From NCBI GenBank assembly GCA_030562195.1, contig JAUJPP010000011.1, forward strand, positions 868,001-932,000: a stretch of 64,000 nt of DNA, given 5' to 3'. The DNA is from Nipponacmea schrenckii (Eukaryota > Mollusca > Gastropoda > Lottiidae). Below are positions 20,941 to 33,405 of this stretch, piece by piece (the stretch's first letter is position 1; the number at the start of each line of letters is the position of its first letter). Both the position numbers and the translations under genes were made by a program. Below the pieces are notes generated by a model. That model did not search any database and was not told the DNA's origin. It was given only the letters and a program-made list of their open reading frames with translations.

Positions 20941-23129
20941 AGCCGTACTCCTAACGGCACTGAAGCAGTGCGTTCCATCCAGGGATACGTTCGTTAAGCA
21001 AAAGACAGAAAGGGTATATTAAAAAAATGTGCATTATAAATGGATTTGGATTTCATAACAAACGCTCCTATACCCCCTCCCATTCCCCCCCCCCCTTTCC
21101 CCCTCCCCATCCTTAGCCCTCATCATCAATTAAGATAGGTAATATGTTAAAATCATAATAAAAAAAATGGATAAAGGGTCGTTTAATCAAAAAAAGATCG
21201 CCGAAACTCATATTTTGTAAATCGCCCAAACGCAGAGAATAATATCCAATGGATTGTTTCATATATTAAATTCGCAATTTTCAGATGGCGATGAAACCAA
21301 AAGTACACATTGTACAACATAGCATTGGATAGACATTGTCGAAAGCTATATACTTTGTACAAATCAAAAGGTCACTAATGGTTTAAGTTGTCGTAAGTTG
21401 CCAGGGTATAACATTGAGACACCACATAATAGCGCGGCTTAAGATTTTAAAATTTATATTGAATAGAGTTCCGTCCCTTAGACCACTATTCCACTCAACT
21501 GTATATTATTGTTGCATAAGCGATACAATTTAAAATTCTAAAGATTGTAATTTCGTTCCAAATATTCAATATTTACATCACCCACAACAGGAAGTAAACC
21601 ACAATTTCATTTATTTAATATATATAAAATCTTTGAATCATTTTAACTGGATGTAGAACGATTAAACTAAAAAATAAATTTGGATCGCTGAAACTCATAT
21701 CTTGTAGATCGCCCAAACGCAACACACATTTAACAGATTGTTTTATAGGGAAAATTCGCAATTTTTAAATGGCGATGAAAGCGGAAATATACATCTTACA
21801 GTAAAGCTTTATATATCATTGGATAGATCTTCTCGAGAGCTATCACGTTTGTACAGGTCAAAAATTCGTCAAAGGTCAACGTCACAATATACGACCCTTC
21901 AAAGTTTTTAAAAATTTTAATCGTAAAAAAATCAAAATCAAAATCGAAATTCAAAAATCGGTTTCCATATATATTTCGTCAATCGGTTATAGATTCTATA
22001 TACATCAAAATAACACAAATCGAATTATTCCCCGAGACCCTATTTCGATTTAAAGAAAAACACGCACAGTTAGTATAGAAGAAATAACAAAATTTTGAAA
22101 TTTTTAAACGCGCAATTTTGATTAAAATACCAAGTGTGATATATTAATAGAAAGATGAGATTAAGCGTAAAAGGAATATGTAAGAAATTCTGTCCTATGT
22201 AAATTGGGTCACGTGATATAGCTCTTGAAAGTTAAAATTCGTGATTTTCAATTGGCTGCAAAACCGGAAGTAAACATCGGACAACAAAAGTTGGGATACC
22301 ATTAGGCAGATATAATGAAAGGCAATAACTTTTGTTCGGGTCAAAAGGTCATCAAAGGTCAAGGTCAAGAAATATGACCGGTTAAAGTTTTGACAATTAC
22401 TGAAAAAATTCAACCGGAAATAAAAGAAAAGCAAAATCGAAATTCAAAAATCCCTTCCCATACTTTTTTGCGCAATCGATTGTTGTTTTTAGAAAATTTA
22501 AAATTATGCAAATTAGATTTAACCCTGAGGCCCCATTTTGAGTTTTACAAAAGTAAATCATCTCAAGATGGCGGCTGATCCGTTACTTCCGGTTCGAATT
22601 TTTTTAATTTACCATCATTTAATAGACAATTGTAGCTAATTGCAAAAGAAATTTTTCAAATATCTTCATTATTCCGGAAGTGCAAAATTCAACTTTAAAA
22701 GCAAATAACATCAAAACCGGAAGTAATATCAAAGTTTTGAAAATTAATTATAGTTCGCAATCCAAATGTCTATATATCTGTAAATTTTCAGATCGATCGA
22801 AATAAAAATGTAGAAGTTGAAAAAAACGCAAAAATTAAAAATAAAAAAGTCAGCGACAAAGTTGGGAAATGTATAATTCTTAAATTGCTATCTTGTAAAC
22901 AAAGATTGAATGTAATAAACAAAGAAAACCCGATCAACTTTGATTGAAAACTAGCGTCGCAAATGAGAAAAAACCTAAAATTAGTCATAACGTCGTACGT
23001 CATTTCCGGTTGGACAAAATGGCGTGAAAACACATTCACCTGATTTAGTCTCGCGGCATTTACAGGAGAAATGTTAACAGTTTGTACGTGGCACTTGTAG
23101 TTTGGGCTGAGGACTCTGACCAGAATTCG

Positions 23130-23172
<43 letters not shown>

Positions 23173-23285
23173 ATTTCGAAAACAAAGCAGTGCGTTCGAT
23201 AGAACGCACTGCAAAAAAAAAAAAAAAAGAATTGACAAACCGAAAACAAACTGGGACTTTGCTGAAAGCAAAGTCCCACAACTAG
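20941..23285 (+). repeat. C-family unit C2
   Basis: The 5' stem-loop keeps stem GCCGT/ACGGC, with a loop change (ACTCCTA versus ACGCCTA in C1), then GCAGTGCGTTC at 20965-20975. The C-rich tract is at 21066-21111. Relative to C1 it has about 60 extra bases around 21387-21450, beginning after a TTAA. Unlike C1 it ends with a very long A-tract (23130-23171), stem-loop 1 with loop GATA (23187-23212), stem-loop 2 with loop TGAAA (23252-23278) and CTAG 23282-23285. Confidence 0.85.
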
Positions 23286-24768
23286 AGCCAATTATGGCAC
23301 AGAGTGGGACTTTGCTATCGTCGCAAAATTGCAACAAACAGGCCCAAACATTTGATTTTGTAGGATAAACTGGCCAAAGTAACGAGGCATCTGAGTGCAA
23401 AGTATTTTTTGAAAAACGTCATTTCCTGCAAACGTAATTGGCTGACCCATATAAATGAAAAATTGCAAATTTACCCGGATGTGCCACGCCCATCTCATTT
23501 TTTTTACTTGAATCTAATCACATTCAAAATGTATACTCACGGTAAAAATTTGAAGCTTGTACATCTAATAGATCGCGAGATATACACACATACATTTCAA
23601 AAAAGCAAAATGTACTTTAGTTTTAAAAGTGCAAAAATTAAATTTTCATTTTGAAAACTTTTGTTGTACATCGCTAGAAAGAGGACACAAGGCGCCTTAA
23701 GAATCTGAAAAAAATAACCCTCTAAATTAATTAGGTCACGCTCTAGAGCAGTCCAAAGTAGCGAATTTTGCTGTTTTTGGGCAGCTATAAAACCGGAAGT
23801 AGACGTCGGAAGCCTAATGTCAAATTGTCAACTGATAGCCAAAGTCAGTGACCAATGACCTTGTAAAGGTCAAGGTTACTAAAGGTCATGGTCACTAGAA
23901 ATAAGCCCCCAAACTAAAAATAACTGATTTTTTTTTGCAAATGTCGCAAAATTGCAACAAACAGACAGAATCATTTGATTTTTTGGGATAAACTGGCCAA
24001 AGTAATGAGGTATATGTATGCAAGGTACTTTTTTGAAAAACGTTATTTCCTGCAGCCCTAATTCGCTGACCGATATAAATGGTAAATTTGAAGTTCACCC
24101 GGATGTGCCACGCCCATCTCATTTTTTAGGACAGGAATCTAATCATATTCAAAATGTATATTCACGGTACAAATTTGAAGCTTGTACAGCTAATAGATCA
24201 CGAGATATACACACATAGATTTTAAACAAGCGAATATACGGCAAAATGTACTTATCTTTGCAAAAATCAAAAACTTCATTTTTCATTTTAAAAACTTTTG
24301 TTATATATCGTTGGAAAGAGGACAAAAATCGCCTTAAGAATCTGAAAAAAATAACACTCTAAATTAATTAGGTCACGCTCTAGAGCAGTCCAAAGTTGCG
24401 AATTTTGCTGTTTTCGCGCAGCTATAAAACCGGAAGTAGATGTCGGAGGTCAAAGGTCAAAGTATCAACTCATAGCCAAGGTCAATGACCTTTGACCTAC
24501 TAAAGGTCACGGTCACCAAAGGTCAAGGTCACGAGAAATAAGCCCCCAAACTTCGAAAAAATTCAACCGGATGTTGCAAAAATGCAAAAGCGAAATTCAA
24601 AATTCGGCTCTCATACTTTTTTTCGCAATCGTTTAGACTTTCTAAAAATACAAATAACACACAAGTCACTCTTACCGTAGAGGCCCCATTTTGAGTTTTA
24701 CAAAAAAGTGACATTTCAAGATGGCGGTCAAAGTTTCACTTTTGCTGAAAGCAAAGTCCCACAACTAG
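23286..24768 (+). repeat. B-family unit B8, tail deleted
   Basis: Starts with a variant 5' stem, GCCA-ATTA-TGGC. It has two subrepeats (second from about 23940) and a half-site cluster at 24447-24531. The tail breaks off at AAGATGGCGGTCAAAGTTTCACTT (about 24738-24741) and continues in the right half of a stem-loop 2 (TTGCTGAAAGC), then CTAG 24765-24768. About 500 bp of tail, the A-tract and the left hairpin arm are missing, with short T-run homology at the breakpoint. Confidence 0.82.
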
Positions 24769-26721
24769 AGCCAATTATGGCACAGACTGGGACTTTGCTA
24801 TTGTCGCAAAATTGCAACAAACAGGCCGAAACATCTGATTTTCTAGGATAAACTGGCCAAAGTAACGATGTATCTGCGTGCAAAGTACTTTTTGGAAAAA
24901 CGTAATTTCCTACGGACGTAATTCGCTGACCCATAAAAATGGTAATTTGGATATTTTCCCGGATGTGCCACGCCCATCTCGTTTTTTTGGAAGTGAATCT
25001 AATCACATTCAAAATGCATATTCACGGTACAAATTTGAAGTTTGTACATCTAATAGATCACGAGATATACACACATACATTTCAAAAAAGCGATATGTAC
25101 TTTAATTTTAAAAGTGCAAAAATTAAATTTTCATTAAAAATTCTTTTGTTATACATCACTGGAAAGAGGACAAAAGGCGCTTTCGGAATCTGAAAATAAT
25201 ATTCCTCTAAATTAAAAAGGTCACGCTCTAGAGAAGTCCGAAGTTGCAAATTTTGCTGTTTTCGGGCAGCTATTAAACCGGAAGAAGATGTCGGAGGTCA
25301 AAGGTCAAACTATCAACTGATAGCCAAGGTCAATGACCTTTGACCTACTAAAGGTCACGGTCGCCAAAGGTCAAGGTCACGAGAAATATGTCCCCAAACT
25401 AAAAAAAAAAACGATTTTTTTGCAAATGTCGCTAAATTGCAACAAACAGACAGAAACATTTGATTTTTTGGGATAAACTGGCCAAAGTAATGAGGTATAT
25501 GTATGCAGGGTACTTTTTTGAAAAACGTTATTTCCTGCAGTCGTAATTCGCTTACCGATATAAATGGTAAATTAAAAGGTCACCCGGATGTGCCACGCCC
25601 ATCTCGTTATTTTGGAGAGGAATCTAATCATATTCAAAATGTATATTCACGGTACAAATTTGAAGCTTGTACAGCTAATAGATCACGAGATATACACACA
25701 TATATTTCAAACAAGCGAATATACGGCAAAATGTACTTATATTTCCAAAAATCAAAAAGTTCAATTTTCATTTTACAAACTTTTGTTTTGTATCGTTGGA
25801 AAGAGGAGAAAAAACAACTTAAGAATCTGAAAAAAATAACACTTTAAATTAATTAGGTCACGCTCTAGAGCAGTCCAAAGTTGCGAATTTTGCTGTTTTT
25901 GGGCAGCTATAAAACCGGAAGAAGATGTCGGAGGTCAAAGGTCAAAGTATCAACTGATAGCCAAGGTCAATGACCTTTGACCTACTAAAGGTCATGGTCA
26001 CCAAAGGTCAAGGTCACGAGAAATACGCTTTTAAAAATTGAAAAAATTCAACCGGAAGTTGCAAAAAAGCAAAATCGAAATTCAAAAATCGGCTCCCATA
26101 CATTTTTTCGTAATCGAATAGACTTTCTAAAAATACAAATAACACACAAGTCGCTCTTACCGTAGAGGCCCCATTTTGAGGTTTACAAAAAAGTGACATT
26201 TCAAGATGGCGGCCAAAGTTTCACTTCCGGTCCGGGTTTTTTCTTCTTCGTAGGTCAACCGGAAGTTTAAACCCTTTTTTCGTTGAAACCGGATATAAAG
26301 CAAAAATTTTGACTCTGCCAATGTTTTTATATTCTTGAGCCTTGAAGGCACCAAAATTTTCATCAGATCAATCGGTCTTAAAATAGCAAAGTTGCAAAAA
26401 TGTGCAAAATACGGCAAAAAAATATGTGCTACGAATTTTCGAATTTTGAAATTTTTAAACTGCTATCTTGTTGGAAATTATTCCACGTTTCCAAAAATGC
26501 AAACCCGACGAAAATCGATCTAAAAAAGAGAGTTCTAGAGCCACTGACCGACTTTTAAAGCATGTTGCAATGCAGCACTTCCGGTTTTGCAAAAATGTTC
26601 CAATTTATATTTAAGGAACACGTTGCCACTACAGAAGGTCTACAGAAGTTGAGATAATATTGCAACTATCGTAGCCTTGGCTGTGTGCCCTGTGTAACTT
26701 TCGAAAAAAAAAAAAAACTAG
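24769..26721 (+). repeat. B-family unit B9
   Basis: Also begins GCCA-ATTA-TGGC. Second subrepeat from about 25430; half-site clusters at 25295-25379 and 25932-26016. Its t2 tail lacks 68 bp after TTCTTCTTCG (26250) compared with the copy at 62239-64000, which it otherwise matches almost base for base. A-tract 26704-26717 and CTAG 26718-26721 without a hairpin. Confidence 0.85.
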
Positions 26722-28094
26722 AGCCACTTGTGGCACAGAGTGGGACTTTGCTAACGTCGCAAATTGCAACAAACAGACAGAAACATCTGATTTTCTAGGA
26801 TAAACTGGCCAAAGCAATAAGGTATCTGTGTGCAAGGTAATTTAAAAAAAAAACGTATTTCCTACAAACGTAATACGCTGACCCATATATAAGGAAAACT
26901 GAAAATTTACCCGGATGTGCCACGCCCATCTAATTCTTTTCAACGTGAATCTAATCACATTCAAAATGTATATTCACAGTACAAATCTGAAGTTTGTACA
27001 TCCAATAGATCACGAGATATACACACATACATTTCAAAAAAACGTAAATACGGCAAAATGTACTTTTATTTTCAAAAATAAAAAATTTCAATTTTCATTT
27101 TAAAATCTTTTGTTATACATTTTTGGAAAGAGGACAAAAAGCACCTTAAGAATCTATAAAAATTAACACTCTAAATTAATTAGGTCACGCTCTAGAGCAG
27201 TCCAAAGTTGCGAATTTTGCTGTTTTCGGGCAGCTATAAAACCGGAAGTTGAGGTCGGAGGTCAAAGGTCAAAGTATCAACTGATAGCCAAGGTCAATGA
27301 CCTTTGACCTACCAAAGGTCAAAATCACCAAAGGTCAAGGTCACGAGAAATAAGCCTCCAAACTTTGAAAAAATTCAACCGGATGTTGCAAAAATGCAAA
27401 AGCAAAATTCAAAAATCGGCTCCCACAGTTTTTTTCGTAATCGACTGAAGCTACAAGAAATGTAAACATCACGGAAATTAGACAAAACCCTGAGGCCCCA
27501 TTTTGAGTTTTACAAAAAAGTAACATTTCAAGATGGCGGCCAAAGTTTCACTTCCGGTTCGGATTTTTTCTTCTTCGTTTTTTTGTATTCTAATTTAATT
27601 ACGATCGACATTAATTTTGTTGCGATACATCAATTACTGCACAAGTAGGTCAACCGGAAGTTTAAACCCTTTTTACGTTGAAACCGGAAATAAAGCAAAA
27701 ATTTTGACTCTGCCAATGTTTTTAAATTCATGACACTTGAAGGCACCCAAATTTTCAGATCAATCGGTCTTAAAATAGCAAAGTTGCAAAAAAGTGCAAA
27801 TACGGCAAAAAAATGTGTGCTACGAATTTTCGAATTTCGAATTTTTTCAACTGCTATCTTGTTTGAAACTAGTTCAAGTTTTTAAAAATGCAAACCCGAA
27901 GAAAATCGATCAAAAATTGCGACATCTAGAGCCATTTTCCTACTTTTTTGGTTAGTTGCAACGCAGCACTTCTGGTTTTGCAAAAAAGTTCCATTTTATA
28001 TTTATGCAACACGTTGCCACTATAGAAGGTCTAGAGAAGTTGTGAAAAAATTGCAACTATTGTAGCCTAGGCACAGTGAGGTGTGTAAATTTCG

Positions 28095-28126
<32 letters not shown>

Positions 28127-28128
28127 AG
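26722..28128 (+). repeat. B-family unit B10, single subrepeat
   Basis: Short B unit (1407 bp) with one subrepeat instead of two. The 5' stem-loop is GCCAC-TT-GTGGC. The t2-type core at 27490-27570 is intact, but the last ~200 bp (CGATCAAAAATTGCGACATC, then a GTTGCAACGCAGCACTTC stretch) resemble the t1 tail, so the tail is mosaic. A-tract 28095-28124, CTAG 28125-28128, no stem-loop. Confidence 0.85.
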
Positions 28129-29520
28129 AGCCACTTGTGGCACAGAGTGGGACTTTGCTAACGTCGCAAATTGCAACACACAGACAGAAACATCTGATTT
28201 TCTGGGATAAACTGGCCAAAGCAATAAGGTATCTGTGTGCAAGGTAATTTTTAAAAAAAACTTATTTCCTACAAACGTAATACGCTGACCCACATATATG
28301 GAAAACTGAAAATTTACCCGGATGTGCCACGCCCATCTAATTCTTTTCAGCGTGAATCTAATCACATTCAAAATGTATATTTACAGTACAAATTTGAAGT
28401 TTGTACATCCAATAGATCACAAGATATACACACATACATTTCAAAAAAACGTAAATACGGCAAAATGTACTTTTATTTTCAAAAATCAAAAATTTCAATT
28501 TTCATTTTAAAAACTTTTGTTATAGATCGTTGGAAAGAGGACAAAAAGCACCATAAGAATCTAAAAAAATTAACACTCTAAATTAATTAGGTCACGCTCT
28601 AGAGCAGTCCAAAGTTGCGAATTTTGCTGTTTTCGGGCAGCTATAAAACCGGAAGTTGACGTCGGAGGTCAAAGGTCAAAGTATCAACTGATAGCCAAGG
28701 TCAATGACCTTTGACCTACCAAAGGTCAAAGTCACCAAAGGTCAAGGTCACGAGAAATAAGCCTCCAAACTTTGAAAAAATTCAACCGGATGTTGCAAAA
28801 ATGCAAAAGCAAAATTCAAAAATCGGCTCCCACAGTTTTTTTCGTAATCGACTGAAGCTACAAGAAATGTAAACATCACGGAAATTAGACATTACCCTGA
28901 GGCCCCATTTTGAGTTTTACAAAAAAGTACCATTTCAAGATGGCGGCCAAAGTTTCACTTCCGGTTCGGATTTTTTCTTCTTCGTTTTTTTGTCTTCTAA
29001 TTTAATTAAGATTGACATAAATTTTGTTGCGATACATCAATTACAGAACAAGTAGGTCAACCGGAAGTTTAAACCCTTTTTACGTTGAAACCGGAAATGA
29101 AGCCAAAATTTTGACACTGCCAATGTTTTTATATTAATGACACTTGAAGGCACCCAAATTTTCAGATCAATCGGTCTTTAAATAGCAAAGTTGCAAAAAT
29201 GTGCAAATTACGGCAAAAAAATGTGTGCTACGAATTTTCGAATTTCGAAATTTTTCAACTGCTATCTTATTGGAAATTATTTCAAGTTTCCAAAAATGCA
29301 AACCCGAAGAAAATCGATCAATAATTGCGACAGCTAGAGCCAATTTGCTACTTTTTAGACATGTTACAACGCAGCACTTCCGGTTTTGCAAAAATGTTCC
29401 ATTTTATACTTATGCAACACGTAGCCACAACAGAAGGTGTAGAGAAGTTGTGACATTGTTCCAACTGTTGCAGCCTAGGCTGTGTGCCCTGTGTAAATTT
29501 CGAAAAAAAAAAAAAACTAG
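28129..29520 (+). repeat. B-family unit B11, single subrepeat
   Basis: Second single-subrepeat B unit (1392 bp), closely similar to B10 over its first ~850 bp, so the pair looks like a recent tandem duplication. The tail differs toward the end (CAGCCTAGGCTG palindrome near 29471 and CCCTGTGTAAATTTCG). A-tract 29503-29516, CTAG 29517-29520, no stem-loop. Confidence 0.85.
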
Positions 29521-31519
29521 AGCCACACGTGGCACAGAGTGGGACTTTGCTAACGTTGCAAAATTGCAACAGACAGGCCGAAACATCTGATTTTCTGGGA
29601 GCATATGGCCAAAGCAACAAGGTATGTGTGTGCAAAGGATTTTTTGGAAAGAACGCTATTTCCTACTGACGTAATTCGCTGACCTATATAAATGTTAAAT
29701 TGAAAGTTTACCCGGATGTGCCACGCCCATCTCATTTTTTTTGCGTAAATCTAATAACATTCAAAATATATATTCAAGGTACAAATTTGAAGCTTGTACA
29801 TTTAAAAGATAACGAGATATGCACAAATACATTTGAAAAAGGCAAAATGTACTTTAATTTTAAAAGTGCAAAAATTAAATTTTAATTTTAAAAACTTTTC
29901 TTATACATTGCTGGAAAGTGGACAAAAAGCGCCTTAAGAATCTGAAAATAATAAACATCTAAATTAATTAGGTCACGCTCTAGAGCAGTCCAAAGTAGCG
30001 AATTTTGCTGTTTTCGGGCAGCTATAAAACCGGAAGTAGACGTCGGAAGCCTAATGCCAAATTGTCAACTGATAGCTAAAGTCAGTGACCAATGACCTTG
30101 TAAAGGTCAAGGTCACCAAAGGTCAAAGTCACTAGAAATAAGCCCCCAAACTAAAAAAAAAACTGATTTTTTGCAAATGTCGCAAAATTGCAAGAAACAG
30201 GCAGAAACATTTGATTTTTTGGGATAAAGTGGCCAAAGTATTGAGATATATGTATGCAAGGTACTTTTTTGAAAAACGTTATTTCCTGCAGCCGTAATTC
30301 GCTGACCGATATAAATGGTAAACTTGAAGTTCACCCGGATGTGCCACGCCCATCTCGTTTTTTTGGAGAGGAATCTAATCATATTCAAAATGTTATATTC
30401 ACAGTAAAAATTTGAAGCTTGTACAGCTAATAGATCACGAGATATACACACATATATTTCAAACAAGCGAAAATACGGCAAAATGTAGTTTTCTTTGCAA
30501 AAATCAAAAACTTCAATTTTCATTTTACAAACTTTTGTTATATATCGTTGGATAGAGGAAAAAAGCACCTTCAGAATCTGAAAAAAATAATACTCTAAAT
30601 TAATTAGGTCACGCTCTAGAGCTACCCAAAGTTGCGAATTTTGCTGTTTTCGGGAAGCTATAAAACCGGAAGTAGACTTCGGAGGTCAAAGGTCAAAGTA
30701 TCATATGATAGCCAAGGTCAATGACCTTTGACCTACTAAAGGTCAAGGTCGTCAAAGGATAAGGTCACGAGAAATAAGCCCCCAAACTTCGAAAAAATTC
30801 AACCGGATGTTGCAAAAATGCAAAAGCGAAATTCAAAAATCGGCTCCCAATGTTTTTTTCGTAATCGACTGAGGATTCCAGAAATGTAATTATCGCAGAA
30901 ATTAGACATAACCCTGAGGCCCCATTTTTACTTTTACAAAAAAGTAACATTTCAAGATGGCGGCCAAAGTTTCACTTCCGGTTCGGATTTTTTCTTCTTC
31001 ATTTTTTTGTCTTCTAATTTAATTAAGATTGACATAAATTTTGTTGCGATACATCAATTACAGCACAAGTAGGTCAACCGGAAGTTTAAACCCTTTTTAC
31101 GTTGAAACCGGAAATGAAGCCAAAATTTTGACTCTGCCAATGTTTTTATATTCGTGAAACTTGAAGGCACCCAAATTTTCAGATCAATCGGTCTTAAAAT
31201 AGCAAAGTTGCAAAAATGTGCAAAATACGGCAAAAAAATGTGTGCTACGAATTTTCGAATTATGAAATTTTTCAACTGCTATCTTGTTGTAAATTATTTC
31301 ACGTTTCCAAAAATGCAAACCCGAAGAAAATCGATTGAAAATTGCGATTTCTAGAGCCACTGACCGACTTTTTAGGTATGTTGCAATGCAGCACTTCCGG
31401 TTTTGCAAAAATGTTCAAATGTTCATTCATTAGAAACGTCGCCACTACAGAAGGTCTGGAGATGTTGTGAAATTGCTGCAACTATTGCAGCCTAGGCTGT
31501 GTGAGGTGTGTAAATTTCG

Positions 31520-31554
<35 letters not shown>

Positions 31555-31604
31555 ACATTTCGAAAACAAACTGGGACTTTGCGGTAGCAAAGTCCCACAA
31601 CTAG
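29521..31604 (+). repeat. B-family unit B12 (t2 tail)
   Basis: Complete unit. The first subrepeat resembles that of B2/B3 (GGGAGCATATGGCC, ACATTTAAAAGATAACGAG); the second (from about 30180) resembles B5-B7, so the two halves come from different subfamilies. The tail from about 30765 matches 36669-37390 almost perfectly. A-tract 31520-31551, ACATTTCG-type linker, stem-loop 2 at 31572-31597, CTAG 31601-31604. Confidence 0.85.
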
Positions 31605-33405
31605 ATCCCCAGGCTTCGCGAGGTTCTGACGCAGTGCGTAGCAGTTTTGATATACACTTTAAAACTGCCCCTTAAAGTATCCGTAGAACAGTAACGTTAT
31701 TTTTACAGAGTATAAGTCGTTTTATTTCAAATCATAATTGGTTCGCTGAAACTAGTGTCATGTAGATCGCCCAAACGCATAATTCAACAACCAGTTTTTA
31801 ACGATGAAATTCGCAATTTTCAAATGGTGATAAAACGGAAAGTATGCATCGTACATCAAAATATAATATATCAATGGATAGATCTTTTCGAGAGCTATCA
31901 CATTTGTGCAGCTCACAAGGTCACCAAAGGTCAAGGTTACAATATACGACCATTCGAAGTTTTTATATATTACTTTCGGTCAAAATATCAAAATCAAAAT
32001 CAAAATTCAAAAATCGGTTTCCAAATACAATTCAGGAATCGATATAACATTCTATAGACATCAAATTACGCGAATCGTAGCATCTCCAGAGGCCCAATTT
32101 CGATTTAAAGAAAATTACGCACAGTTAGTAGAGAAGAAAATATAAAATTTCCAAATATTAAAAAGCGCATTTTTGGTGGAAATATGTGGTTTAATATATC
32201 ATTACAAAGAGCAGATGAACTATAATAAGATTTAATATAAATATTTGATATTTATGAATTAATTCACGTGACAGAGCTCGTTAAAAATAAAAATTACAAA
32301 TTTCAATCGGCTATAAAACCGGAAGTAGACATCGGACAACACAAATGAATATATCAGGGGGTAGATATCATCAAGGGCAATAACTCATGTTCAGGTCACA
32401 AGGTCACCAAAGGTCAAGGTCACGAAATACGGGCCTTTGAAATTTTGGTCATTACCAAAAAAATTAAAATGGAAATAAAAGAACATCAAAATCAAAATTA
32501 AAAAATCGGCTCCCAAATAAAGTTGCGCAATCGACTCTAGTCATAAGATATGAAAAAATAATGAAAATCGCTTTATCACCTGAGGCCCCATTTTTAATTT
32601 TACAAAAGTTTAACATTTCAATATGGCGGCTTATCGTTTGCTTCCGGTCTGGATTTTTTCATCTTCGTTTTTTTGTATGACTATTTGTAGCATGTTGCAA
32701 AACGAATTTTTGAAATATCTTAAGAATTCCGGAAGTTAGGTTTTTAAAATTTACAAGAGAATAACGTCAAAACCGGAAGTGATGTCGAAAATTTGAAAAA
32801 TTATTTAAGATCGCATTAACAATGTCTATCTACCTGTAAGTTTTCAGGTGGATGAGAATAAAACTGTAGAAGTTGAAAAAAAAGCAAAAATTAAAAATAA
32901 AAAAGTCAGCTACAAAAGTAATGAAATTAGCAGTTTAAAACTGCAGTTAAGTAGCTAGCAGTTTAAAGTAGCTAACAAAAGAAGTTCTGTCAAAATCAGT
33001 TGAAAAATAGAGGAAATAAACAGCAAAAACCCAAAATAGCGCTATTGGCCACAGCTCGTTTCCGGTTGACCTCAATGGCGTCATTTTGCATTTAACAAAT
33101 ACAAGTCACGCAGTTTGAATAGCAGACAGCAACAGGTAGTTTGTGGCATGTTGCCTTCTTAGAGAATAATCGAATGTGAAATTCGAAAAAAAAAAAAAAA
33201 AAAAACATTTCGAAAACAAAGCAGTGCGTTCGAAGAACGCACTGCAAAAAAAAAAAAAAGACAAACCGAAAACAAACTGGGACTTTGCCTTCAGCAAAGT
33301 CCCAGTTTGTTTTCGGTTTGTCTTTTTTTTTTTTCTGCAGCTACAAAAAGAATTGACAAACCGAAAACAAACTGGGACTTTGCGGTAGCAAAGTCCCACA
33401 ACTAG
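31605..33405 (+). repeat. A-family unit A4 (mosaic, with snap-back end)
   Basis: The 5' part matches A1/A3, whereas from about 32380 onward (AATAACTCATG, ACGAAATACGGGCC, TTAGGTTTTTAAAATTTAC) it matches A5/A9. The crossover therefore lies around 32290-32383. The CRE-like palindrome is degraded to TGGCGTCA. The end is complex: A-tract 33186-33205, stem-loop 1 at 33221-33245, an inverted duplication at 33248-33334, then a normal linker with stem-loop 2 (33373-33398) and CTAG 33402-33405. Confidence 0.85.
33248..33334. repeat. Perfect 41-bp inverted repeat (snap-back)
   Basis: Arms 33248-33288 and 33294-33334 are exact reverse complements around loop CTTCA. The left arm is an A-run, the GACAAACCGAAAACAAACT linker and the left half of stem-loop 2; the right arm is that whole block inverted. 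It is the only place in the window where unit-end sequence appears in inverted orientation. CTGCAG follows the T-run. Confidence 0.92.
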
